Source: Acidobacteriota bacterium (GTDB lineage: Bacteria > Acidobacteriota > Vicinamibacteria > Vicinamibacterales > UBA823). Taken from it: a stretch of DNA of 7,269 bases. Positions 1 to 6,555 of this stretch are shown here, piece after piece. The DNA lies in contig DODG01000055.1 in NCBI GenBank assembly GCA_003509065.1, positions 1 through 7,269 of the forward strand, written 5' to 3'. Both the position numbers and the translations under genes were made by a program. Under the pieces are notes generated by a model that had not been told where the DNA came from, searched no databases, and worked only from the letters and a program-made list of their open reading frames with translations. Position 1 is the stretch's first letter, and each line of letters opens with the position of its first letter.

Positions 1-708
1 ATGATGCATGTATACCTATTACCCCTTGGGGACAATCGTTACGATCTGTATTGTGAAATGAAAGAGCCTACGAATCTTGTTGATACCGATGCGTCTCCTT
101 CAGTGTTTGCTCGATGGCGAAAAGATTTCGTCGAAATGGTTCGAGCGGCTGAACCAGATCAACCAGAGGCCGAGATCGTTGATCCCTCCGAGTCCCTCAC
201 GGGTTTCAGTCGATGGATTCGAAATCTTCGCAGTCATTTAGTTCGGTGGATTGCTGCGTCGATTGCTGAACAACGACTCCTCTGGAACTTACGACGCCAG
301 ACGGAAGTAATGCTGGTTTATCCAAAAGATCTTGAAGCCCAAACTGCACGCGAAACCATGCGAGGTTTACTTCAGCATGATGCTTCGCGTCATCGTCGGT
401 GGCTTGTGATCGACGTGTTAGCTTTGATGACTGCTCTCTTATTCAGTATTATTCCTGGTCCAAATGTTATCGCCTACTACTTTAGCTTCCGCGTGATAGG
501 GCATTACCTCTCGATTCGAGGAGCGCGACAAGGACTCGTCAATATTAAATGGCTCCTCGAGACATCGGAGCCGTTGGTAAATCTTCGTCATGCACTAAAA
601 ATCGACTCTAACCATCGACAAGAACTCATTCGCGAAATCGCTGTTCAGCTGGGATTGAAGCGCCTACCAGCATTCTTTGAACGGACAGCGGTTCGTTCAC
701 AAAGATAG
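1..708 (+). CDS. Mit_KHE1-like membrane protein (mitochondrial K+/H+ exchange-related family)
   Basis: A 235-residue protein of unproven function. The N-terminus (MMHVYLLPLGDNRYDLYCE, residues 1-19), a basic stretch ending in EVMLVYPKDL (102-111), a charged RHRRW (130-134), and a hydrophobic segment with IPGPN at 151-155 followed by an aromatic run and RVIGHY (164-169) match, from memory, the Mit_KHE1 (PF10173) pattern. Family members in fungal and plant mitochondria are linked to K+/H+ exchange, but the bacterial role is unknown. Residues 134-163 could form one long or two short membrane segments broken by the PGP turn; there is no signal peptide. The C-terminal 70 residues are basic and look soluble. 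The window opens on the ATG; a second ATG at position 4 is an equally good start, and upstream sequence is not visible. The stop lies 7 bases before the next gene, which suggests co-transcription. It could equally be a regulator or an accessory protein rather than an exchanger. Confidence 0.7.
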   Translation: MMHVYLLPLGDNRYDLYCEMKEPTNLVDTDASPSVFARWRKDFVEMVRAAEPDQPEAEIVDPSESLTGFSRWIRNLRSHLVRWIAASIAEQRLLWNLRRQTEVMLVYPKDLEAQTARETMRGLLQHDASRHRRWLVIDVLALMTALLFSIIPGPNVIAYYFSFRVIGHYLSIRGARQGLVNIKWLLETSEPLVNLRHALKIDSNHRQELIREIAVQLGLKRLPAFFERTAVRSQR

Positions 709-715
709 TCCATTG

Positions 716-1540
716 ATGTATTTCATCAAGGTATGTTCAGTGCTAGGGGTGGTGACGGCTGCATCGGCCGTGTTCCTGTGTTTACCGTTGCAGGCTCACG
801 CACAGGTTCAGGTTTCCGATGATGCGGCAGTGGTTGAAAACCAGACGAAGTTTTTCGAACAATTTCGTTTTCACATGAACGCTGCAAAGATCGCTGGTGG
901 GGATCAGGCCTTCCGATGGGATGCTGACATCGGGGGTGATGTTGATCTTATTGACTATGGCCAAGGCCGTGTGAACTTTCTGGCGAACATGGAAACGATT
1001 CTTGGTGAGGAATTTCGAGCTTTTGATCCAAACCAGAACAACTACACATTAGATGGATTTGCGTCAATACGATTGGGTGCGAGTGAGGTTGCTGCAACCT
1101 TTCACCACGTTTCGCGTCATTTCAGTGATCGACCAAAGTCGCGTCCTATCGACTGGAATATGATCGGGTTACAGTTTCTACACCGTCAAGATGTTGGACG
1201 AGTGAGAACAGACTTCGGTGCCAGAGGTTTTGTTACCGTGCAACGTTCCTTTGTAGATTATGAGAATGAGGTCGGTGGTCATGGCCGTGTCAGATTCCAG
1301 CTCACGGACCGCACAGCATTACTTGTAAATGGTGAGGCGGTCAGCGTGGGGGTCGATGGCAGTATATTTGGACGCCAGAGACTGTTCGGGGGTCGGCTTG
1401 AGAGCGGTGTGCGGTTTACGGGTGATGGTCTGGCGCTGGAATTATTTACTGCCCTCGAACGGCGCATAGATGCTGATGCTATTCGCAGAGAAACACGAAC
1501 TTGGGTCCTCTTTGGGTTCCGTTTACTGTCCTTGGACTAA
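716..1540 (+). CDS. Exported protein, predicted small outer-membrane beta-barrel, function unknown
   Basis: I do not recognise a named family. From the ATG at 716 the product is 274 residues with a clear Sec signal peptide: Lys at residue 5, a long hydrophobic core and a likely cut at AHA|Q (29/30). The mature part alternates short polar/hydrophobic stretches typical of beta strands, is rich in Gly, Arg and aromatics, and ends in WVLFGFRLLSLD, compatible with a closing barrel strand. A distinctive segment, EEFRAFDPNQNNYTLDG followed by FHHVSRHFSDRP (about residues 98-138), faintly recalls the histidine/serine strand of DUF1207-type envelope proteins, but I would not assign it. The reading frame is open back to a TTG at 677 inside the preceding gene; the ATG at 716 is preferred because it puts the basic and hydrophobic parts of the signal peptide at the N-terminus. 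No good ribosome binding site is seen, so translation may be coupled to the upstream stop at 706-708. Confidence 0.75.
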   Translation: MYFIKVCSVLGVVTAASAVFLCLPLQAHAQVQVSDDAAVVENQTKFFEQFRFHMNAAKIAGGDQAFRWDADIGGDVDLIDYGQGRVNFLANMETILGEEFRAFDPNQNNYTLDGFASIRLGASEVAATFHHVSRHFSDRPKSRPIDWNMIGLQFLHRQDVGRVRTDFGARGFVTVQRSFVDYENEVGGHGRVRFQLTDRTALLVNGEAVSVGVDGSIFGRQRLFGGRLESGVRFTGDGLALELFTALERRIDADAIRRETRTWVLFGFRLLSLD

Positions 1541-1549
1541 TCAATTAGT
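1536..1549. promoter_or_regulatory. Short AT-rich dyad over the stop codon of the barrel gene
   Basis: ACTAAT and ATTAGT form a 6-bp inverted repeat separated by two bases; as RNA it would be a 5-bp stem with a TCAA loop, extendable only by wobble pairs. It includes the TAA stop at 1538-1540 and begins the 56-base gap before the first M16 peptidase gene. It could be an operator-like site or a weak transcript-end hairpin. A -10-like CATAAT lies at 1577-1582, but no convincing -35 element accompanies it. Such short AT-rich dyads also arise by chance. Confidence 0.2.
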
Positions 1550-1596
1550 TTAGCCATTACACCTGATCTCGTGTGTCATAATCGAACCTAATATTT

Positions 1597-2931
1597 ATGA
1601 TACGCCCTCAATTACTAGCGGTCGTTCTAGTGCTTGCGTGCTCTCTTGGCGGAAGCAACCTCGATGCATTGAATCAGCCGCCGAAGTTGGAATACCAAGT
1701 TGCAACACTTCAGAACGGATTAACCGTCATTCTGTCAGAAGACCATTCAACTCCGATTGTTCACTTAGAGCTGTGGTATCACGTCGGCTCAAAAAATGAG
1801 AAACCCGGCTTAACTGGATTTGCACATCTGTTCGAACACTTGATGTTTCAGGGTTCGAAAAATCTTTTGCCTGAACAACATGTTTCGATGGTCACGAGTG
1901 TTGGTGGCATGGTCAATGCTTATACCACTGAGGATGTAACGGTTTTTTGGGAAACTGTTCCCGCTCACTATCTTCCGACTGTGTTGTGGATCGAAGCAGA
2001 TCGCATGGCGTCGCTCCGGATCGAAGAGGCGACGCTCAACAGTGAACGCGAAGTTGTGAAGGAAGAGCGACGAATGCGGATTGAGAACCAACCATTTGGA
2101 CGCTTATCGGAAATCATCTACGACAATGCCTATCAAGTGCATCCGTACAAACACCCAACGATCGGATATATGGCTGATCTTGAGAAGGCGTCAGTCGCCG
2201 ACGTGCAACAGTTTTTCAAAACTTTTTACGTTCCAAATAACGCGACATTAGTGTTAGTTGGAGATTTTGAGTCTGCGCAAGCCCTAGAACTTGTAACCAA
2301 GTATTTTGGGCCGGTGCCAGCAGCTGAACATGAGATAGCTGTGAATATTCCTGAGGAGCCGCCATGGCAGGGCGAACGACGCCTGACAATTCAAGAGGAC
2401 TGGCCTTTGCCAGTCGTGGTGATCGCCCATCGGATTCCCCATGATGGTCACCCAGATTCATATCCACTACACGTGGCGAGCAAGATTTTATCTGATGGCC
2501 AAAGTTCGCGTATTTATCGACGACTGGTCTACGAGGAACAGCTTGCCCTGACCGCCTTCGGACAGGGCGATATCATTGAAGATCCGAACTTGTTTTATGC
2601 TGTGGCTATTGTTCAACCTGGTCGGAACCCGATTGAAGCCGAACAGGCGCTAGTCGATGAGCTTGAACGTCTTCAAGATGAGTTAGTGGAACCACGAGAA
2701 CTACAACGCGCCAAGAACCAATTTGCTCGGGATTACATCATCGGCCGTACGTCGAATCAACAAAAAGCAAGTCATTTGGCACATGCTGCGGTCATTCATG
2801 AAGACTTGACGACTGCTGATGGGGAGTTTGAGATCTTCATGCAGATCACAATTCAAGACCTTCAACGTGTTGCACGGACCTATTTCACACCAGAGAATCG
2901 CTTGATTCTGAACATTGCGCCAAAGGAGTAG
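1597..2931 (+). CDS. M16B zinc metallopeptidase, catalytic subunit (insulinase/pitrilysin-like)
   Basis: A 444-residue exported zinc peptidase. The inverted zinc motif HLFEH is at residues 77-81, and the third ligand is Glu157 in REVVKEE, 76 residues past the second His, the spacing normal for M16. The N-terminal domain covers about 33-245 (start NGLTVILSEDHSTP, then the NAYTTEDVTVF strand and YVPNNATLVLVGDF), and the second M16 half about 260-440. The length fits a single two-domain M16B unit that must dimerise. The Arg/Tyr pair that anchors substrate in the family's second half is absent: the aligned positions are Val311 and Leu318. The N-terminus is a signal peptide; Cys15 after VLA could be an imperfect lipobox, so it may be a lipoprotein, otherwise it is cut nearer residue 20. 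No Shine-Dalgarno sequence is visible before the ATG. The next gene, 17 bases on, supplies the complementary half, so a heterodimeric periplasmic protease is inferred. The substrate is unknown. Confidence 0.95.
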   Translation: MIRPQLLAVVLVLACSLGGSNLDALNQPPKLEYQVATLQNGLTVILSEDHSTPIVHLELWYHVGSKNEKPGLTGFAHLFEHLMFQGSKNLLPEQHVSMVTSVGGMVNAYTTEDVTVFWETVPAHYLPTVLWIEADRMASLRIEEATLNSEREVVKEERRMRIENQPFGRLSEIIYDNAYQVHPYKHPTIGYMADLEKASVADVQQFFKTFYVPNNATLVLVGDFESAQALELVTKYFGPVPAAEHEIAVNIPEEPPWQGERRLTIQEDWPLPVVVIAHRIPHDGHPDSYPLHVASKILSDGQSSRIYRRLVYEEQLALTAFGQGDIIEDPNLFYAVAIVQPGRNPIEAEQALVDELERLQDELVEPRELQRAKNQFARDYIIGRTSNQQKASHLAHAAVIHEDLTTADGEFEIFMQITIQDLQRVARTYFTPENRLILNIAPKE

Positions 2932-2948
2932 GAAATAGAACAGTTGCC

Positions 2949-5147
2949 ATGAGAATTGCTTGCCGACTAATTGTCGTTCTCCTCACTATCGTAACGGGAT
3001 TACCCACGGCCGGTTTAGTCCGTGCGCAAACGGCAACGGTCGACTGGCCGATTCAAAAACCACCAGCGCCTTTGACCAAGAAGGAATTGCAGTTCCCGGC
3101 CTACGAGGTGCGAACCCTCAAGAATGGCTTACAGGTCATCGCTGTCCTCCAGCACGAACAACCGATTGTAAGTATGCGCTTACTGATCGGTGCTGGGAGT
3201 GCGCATGATTCAGTCGAACAGCTCGGAGTGGCTCAACTTCTTGCAACTCTTTTAGATCAAGGTACGACGACTCGTAACGCAAAGGAGATTGCCGAAACGA
3301 TTGATACGGTTGGAGGTGCGATCGGTGTTGGTGCTGGAGCTGATCTCAGTTTTGTTAACGTCGTTGTGATGAAGGACAGTTTTGAGTTGGCGTTGGATTT
3401 ACTCGCGGACATTGCTAGGAACCCAGCCTTTTCCGCCGCAGAAATTAGCCGGCAGAGACAACAAATCCTCTCGGGATTGCAGGTGGCTCTTGATGATCCG
3501 AGCTATATTGCCAATACAGTGTTTGCCCGTCTGGTTTATGGGTTACATCCTTATGGACAACTATCGTCCGGTACACCAGAGTCTCTGGCAAGCATCAGCC
3601 GTGATGACCTTCTCGCGTTTCACGAAACTTATTACGCGCCTAACACAAGTCTGCTAGCAATAGTGGGCGATCTCACTGCGGACGAGGCGTTTGATGGTGC
3701 AGCACGTGTGTTTGGTGACTGGGAGAGTAAGGAGATTCCCGAATTAATTTTGCCAGACTCCGTGTTGCCAAAAAGACGCCTTATCGTCGTTGATCGACCT
3801 GGTGCCGTTCAGACGGAGATTCGCGTCGGGCACTTGGGAGTGCCACGGCAGAATAGTGATTACATTGCACTCGATTTGGCCACTCGAATCCTTGGTGGGG
3901 AAGGTAGTAATCGGTTGCACCGCATCCTCCGATCCGAACGAAGCTTGACCTATGGCGCGGAAGCCAACATGCACGCATGGCGGTACGGTGGTGATTTCCA
4001 GGCAGAAACAAACACACGATCAGAAGCCACAGCGGAAGTTGTGAGATTGATCATTGAGGAATTTTGGCGATTACAGCAACAGCGAGTAGATCCTCGAGAA
4101 TTGGGGGAAGCCCAAAACTATCTCTCTGGAAGTTTTCCTCTCCAGATCGAAACGCCGAATGCGATCGCGACGCGAGTGCTTGACAACCTATTCTACGAGT
4201 TAGATCTGAGTGAGCTTAGTACATACCAAGAGCGAGTGAATGTCGTTACCGTCGATGATATTCAGCGGGTGGCGCGTGACTACTTAATGCCTGATCGACT
4301 CTCAATGGTGTTAGTTGGAGACGCTGATACGTTTGTGGACGATTTACCAAATATTGGATTACAGGTCTTCGAAAGAGTTGCACTTAGTGAACTCGATCTA
4401 ATGACTGCTTCGTTGATTCGTAATGGTTCGATTGAACAAACGAGTGACGTCCTAGAGTTTCCTGGGAGTCAACAGGAATACGCACTCTCGATTGTTGATC
4501 GAGCGATTCAGGTTAAAGGTGGTATTGATCGGCTAAAGTCTGTACAAACCGTGACAGCATTTGGCACTATGACTATGTTTACACCCACCGGTCCAGTTGA
4601 CGCTGGAACGGTTATGTACCTTGCTTATCCAGAACAATTTCGTGTGGAGTCCGACTTGCCGACCGGTCAAGTTATTCAGGCGTATAACTCTGGTGATGCT
4701 TGGCTCCAGAGCGTCGAAGGCGTGCGCGAAGCTCCACAATCGCTTCGGAACGATTTTCAGGCGAGCTTGCGTCGTGATCTGATCCCCCTACTGTTACGCG
4801 CAGCATCTGGTGAACTCGACGTTCGTCTAACTACCAGTGCAAATAGCGATTCACCTGAACCTCTCGCAGTGGAAATTTCCTCAGAAGATATTGCTCCAGT
4901 CAATATCTATCTCGATCCTAAGACTGGCATGGTTATTCGGCAAACGTACCGGACAGAAGGTGAAGACGGCATGCAGGAAACCGAAGAACTCTACTCGGAT
5001 TACCGAGATGTTGATGGCGTCCTTGTGGCTTTTCGCTCTATCGTCAGGCGCAATGGATTTTCAGTGTTAGAACGGCAGTTGACCAAATTATCTTTCAACG
5101 AGACGTTGTCTCAAGAATTGTTTACGAAACCAGCCGAACAGCGTTAA
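2949..5147 (+). CDS. M16B peptidase-like non-catalytic subunit with C-terminal lipoprotein-sorting-like domain
   Basis: A 732-residue exported protein. The signal peptide ends at about VRA|Q (26/27). An M16 core follows at about 50-475: NGLQVIAV (59-66), then GVAQLLATLLDQGT, where the zinc motif is replaced by QLLAT (96-100), so it should not bind catalytic zinc. The second half keeps LGGEGSNRLHRILRSERSLTY with Arg328 and Tyr335, seven apart as in the Arg/Tyr pair of M16 peptidases. It therefore has what the upstream subunit lacks. After a linker, residues 513-728 form an extra domain: RAIQVKGGIDRLKSV, then strands with YPEQFRVES, IYLDPKTGMVIRQ and YSDYRDVDGVLVAFRS. This pattern resembles LolA-like/outer-membrane lipoprotein-sorting folds, which bind lipid or acyl chains; that assignment is from pattern only. 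It starts 17 bases after the catalytic gene in another frame with its own signal peptide, so it is a separate subunit and not a frameshifted continuation. An AGGAG lies about 20 bases upstream, too far for an ideal ribosome binding site. Confidence 0.92.
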   Translation: MRIACRLIVVLLTIVTGLPTAGLVRAQTATVDWPIQKPPAPLTKKELQFPAYEVRTLKNGLQVIAVLQHEQPIVSMRLLIGAGSAHDSVEQLGVAQLLATLLDQGTTTRNAKEIAETIDTVGGAIGVGAGADLSFVNVVVMKDSFELALDLLADIARNPAFSAAEISRQRQQILSGLQVALDDPSYIANTVFARLVYGLHPYGQLSSGTPESLASISRDDLLAFHETYYAPNTSLLAIVGDLTADEAFDGAARVFGDWESKEIPELILPDSVLPKRRLIVVDRPGAVQTEIRVGHLGVPRQNSDYIALDLATRILGGEGSNRLHRILRSERSLTYGAEANMHAWRYGGDFQAETNTRSEATAEVVRLIIEEFWRLQQQRVDPRELGEAQNYLSGSFPLQIETPNAIATRVLDNLFYELDLSELSTYQERVNVVTVDDIQRVARDYLMPDRLSMVLVGDADTFVDDLPNIGLQVFERVALSELDLMTASLIRNGSIEQTSDVLEFPGSQQEYALSIVDRAIQVKGGIDRLKSVQTVTAFGTMTMFTPTGPVDAGTVMYLAYPEQFRVESDLPTGQVIQAYNSGDAWLQSVEGVREAPQSLRNDFQASLRRDLIPLLLRAASGELDVRLTTSANSDSPEPLAVEISSEDIAPVNIYLDPKTGMVIRQTYRTEGEDGMQETEELYSDYRDVDGVLVAFRSIVRRNGFSVLERQLTKLSFNETLSQELFTKPAEQR

Positions 5148-5164
5148 TAGTCTCTCCTGTTCGG
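5134..5164 (+). terminator. Perfect 8-bp inverted repeat over the M16 stop codon; possible terminator or processing hairpin
   Basis: CCGAACAG (5134-5141) and CTGTTCGG (5157-5164) are exact reverse complements separated by 15 bases that contain the TAA stop at 5145-5147. A flanking G:T pair could extend the stem by one. No run of T follows (the next bases are TAATTGCG), so it is not a textbook intrinsic terminator; it may protect the 3' end, pause transcription, or separate the M16 pair from lpxB. Confidence 0.4.
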
Positions 5165-5167
5165 TAA

Positions 5168-5196
5168 TTGCGTTCACGGAGTTTGGTACCTATCAC
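5168..5196 (+). promoter_or_regulatory. Weak candidate promoter for lpxB
   Basis: TTGCGT (5168-5173) and TATCAC (5191-5196) are separated by 17 bases and lie directly after the inverted repeat and 15 bases before the lpxB start. They match the sigma-70 consensus at 3 of 6 and 4 of 6 positions. The spacing and place are good but the boxes are poor, and the implied leader would be very short. Confidence 0.2.
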
Positions 5197-5211
5197 TGAT
5201 TAAGCAAATAA

Positions 5212-6369
5212 ATGCGTCAAGTAATGATTTCCTGCGGCGAAGCGTCTGGCGATCTGTATGCTGGCGCACTCGCCCGTGCATTGACTCGACTCTCGCCAGA
5301 TGTGGAGATATTTGGTCTGGGTGGGGAACATCTCCGAGCTGCTGCTGGCCACCTCCTTGGGGAGTACCAAGGATTAGCAGTCACTGGATTGGCGGAGGCC
5401 GTCTCTGTTTTGCCGCGGTCTTTCGCGATGTACCAACGTTTGGTTAGAGCTGCACGGGAGAAAAGACCGGATGTGTTCGTCGCGATTGATTTTCCGGACT
5501 TCAATTTTCGATTAGCGAAAGCCCTTCGTCGTCTTAATATTCCAGTCGTTTATTACATTAGTCCACAGATTTGGGCTTGGCGTCCTGGACGAATCAAAAC
5601 ACTGCGAAGCCTTGTGGATCATATGTTAGTGATTTTTCCGTTTGAGGAAGCGTTATATCGTGAAGCAGACATACCGGTAACTTATGTCGGCCATCCGCTC
5701 GTCGAGCTTGCTCGCGCCCGGCAATCCCGCGAGGAATTTTTGATAGAGCACAACCTAGATCCGCTAGTCCCCACGCTGGCATTATTGCCAGGAAGTCGCC
5801 CGAATGAAGTGGCCGCGATTTTACCGGTAATCTTGAAAGCCACTTCACTCATTGCAGAACAAGTCCCAAACTTACAAGCGTTGGTAGCGCGTGCGCCGAA
5901 CTTGGATTCCTCATTGTTTGATTCCCATGAAGCTACTAAGTGCCCTTTAAGGTTCATTGAAGGTCGGACCGACGACATTCTTGCTGCATCGAATGTCGTT
6001 GTGACTGCTTCTGGTACGGCGACAATCCAAGCAGCGATTCATGGACGACCGATGGTAATTGTTTATCGTGTGTCACCATTGACTTACTGGCTAGGTAAAC
6101 GTTTCGTACATGTGGACCACTACGGAATGGTTAACCTTGTGGCTGGGAAGTCCATTGTGCCTGAACTGATTCAAGAACAACTGACACCAGAGGCAGTAGC
6201 GGACGAAGCAGTAGGTATGTTGACGGATCCTGCTCGTAATCAACTGATTTGTAGTGCACTTCAGCATGTGAATACAAAGCTGGGCTCTGGCGGAGCTAGT
6301 CAACGCGCCGCCGAGTTAGTGCTGGCTATCGCATCTGGTAAGAACTCTAATGTTGCGACTTCTGCTTAG
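5212..6369 (+). CDS. lpxB: Lipid-A-disaccharide synthase LpxB
   Basis: LpxB (GT19 glycosyltransferase) joins UDP-2,3-diacylglucosamine and 2,3-diacylglucosamine-1-phosphate (lipid X) to make the tetra-acyl lipid A disaccharide phosphate, releasing UDP, at the inner face of the inner membrane. The 385 residues match the usual length (E. coli 382). Visible landmarks: SCGEASGDLYAG (7-18), the acceptor-side AIDFPDFNF (91-99) with Asp93 aligning to catalytic Asp98 of E. coli, YYISPQIWAWRPGRIK (114-129), LALLPGSRPNEV (189-200) with Arg196 aligning to Arg201, TASGTATIQAA (265-275) in the nucleotide-binding half, and YRVSPLTYWLGKRFV (285-299). No key residue is missing. The ATG at 5212 gives the normal N-terminus; an in-frame ATG at 5224 is an alternative. 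No Shine-Dalgarno sequence is evident. It follows the M16 pair by 64 bases and is not next to lpxA, lpxD or fabZ within this window. Confidence 0.98.
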   Translation: MRQVMISCGEASGDLYAGALARALTRLSPDVEIFGLGGEHLRAAAGHLLGEYQGLAVTGLAEAVSVLPRSFAMYQRLVRAAREKRPDVFVAIDFPDFNFRLAKALRRLNIPVVYYISPQIWAWRPGRIKTLRSLVDHMLVIFPFEEALYREADIPVTYVGHPLVELARARQSREEFLIEHNLDPLVPTLALLPGSRPNEVAAILPVILKATSLIAEQVPNLQALVARAPNLDSSLFDSHEATKCPLRFIEGRTDDILAASNVVVTASGTATIQAAIHGRPMVIVYRVSPLTYWLGKRFVHVDHYGMVNLVAGKSIVPELIQEQLTPEAVADEAVGMLTDPARNQLICSALQHVNTKLGSGGASQRAAELVLAIASGKNSNVATSA

Positions 6370-6555
6370 CGATACTCCATCGTGCATACTCTTTCGTTGA
6401 AGGTGCCTTTTCTGTTTGCGTGGGATTGAGAGCGAAGGGCTTCGATATCTGCACGAAGATGGTATTCTCGAAGTGAGACGGTATACCTTTATGCAGCAGT
6501 TGCCTATCTGCCTCTTGACCATTGACAACACAGGCGAGCGTAATGAGGAGTTTTC
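6370..6555. other. 186-base intergenic gap between lpxB and aconitase
   Basis: The longest non-coding stretch in the window. Plus-strand frames are closed by stops (for example TGA at 6427-6429 and 6544-6546). Three CGAAG copies (6433, 6454, 6469) and a CTTCG at 6440-6444 allow alternative short hairpins, none stable enough to call. A minus-strand frame from ATG at 6580 to a stop at 6347-6349 could encode 77 residues, overlapping the ends of both flanking genes. I do not recognise the product, and it is probably spurious. No convincing terminator for lpxB is seen. The promoter of the aconitase gene is expected here but no clear -35/-10 pair stands out. Confidence 0.5.
6545..6550 (+). promoter_or_regulatory. 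Ribosome binding site that fixes the TTG start of the aconitase
   Basis: GAGGAG sits five bases before the TTG at 6556. An in-frame TGA at 6544-6546 excludes any earlier start, and the next in-frame ATG at 6589 has no such site at a useful distance. This is the only strong Shine-Dalgarno sequence before a gene start in the window. Confidence 0.75.

Noticed and set aside
677..715. Upstream TTG start that would extend the barrel protein by 13 residues
   Set aside because: It would overlap the end of the preceding gene and put charged residues (HKDSP) before the signal peptide; the ATG at 716 gives a normal one.
2929..2951. The two M16 genes as one gene split by a frameshift
   Set aside because: Each has its own signal peptide, a complete two-domain M16 core and its own stop, so they are two subunits.
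3382..3657. Open frame on the plus strand inside the second M16 gene
   Set aside because: It is a shadow of the real coding frame, with no recognisable motif or ribosome binding site.
5217..5504. Minus-strand open frame opposite the lpxB 5' end
   Set aside because: The lpxB frame here is fully conserved in motif content; the antisense product is low-complexity and unrecognisable.
6433..6473. CGAAG/CTTCG repeats as a riboswitch or terminator
   Set aside because: The stems are only 4 to 5 bp, mutually exclusive, and not followed by a T-run.
6515..6550. TTGACC (6515) and TTGACA (6522) as -35 boxes for the aconitase
   Set aside because: At 16 to 18 bases downstream there is only GCGTAA or GAGGAG, not a -10-like sequence, and the latter is the ribosome binding site.
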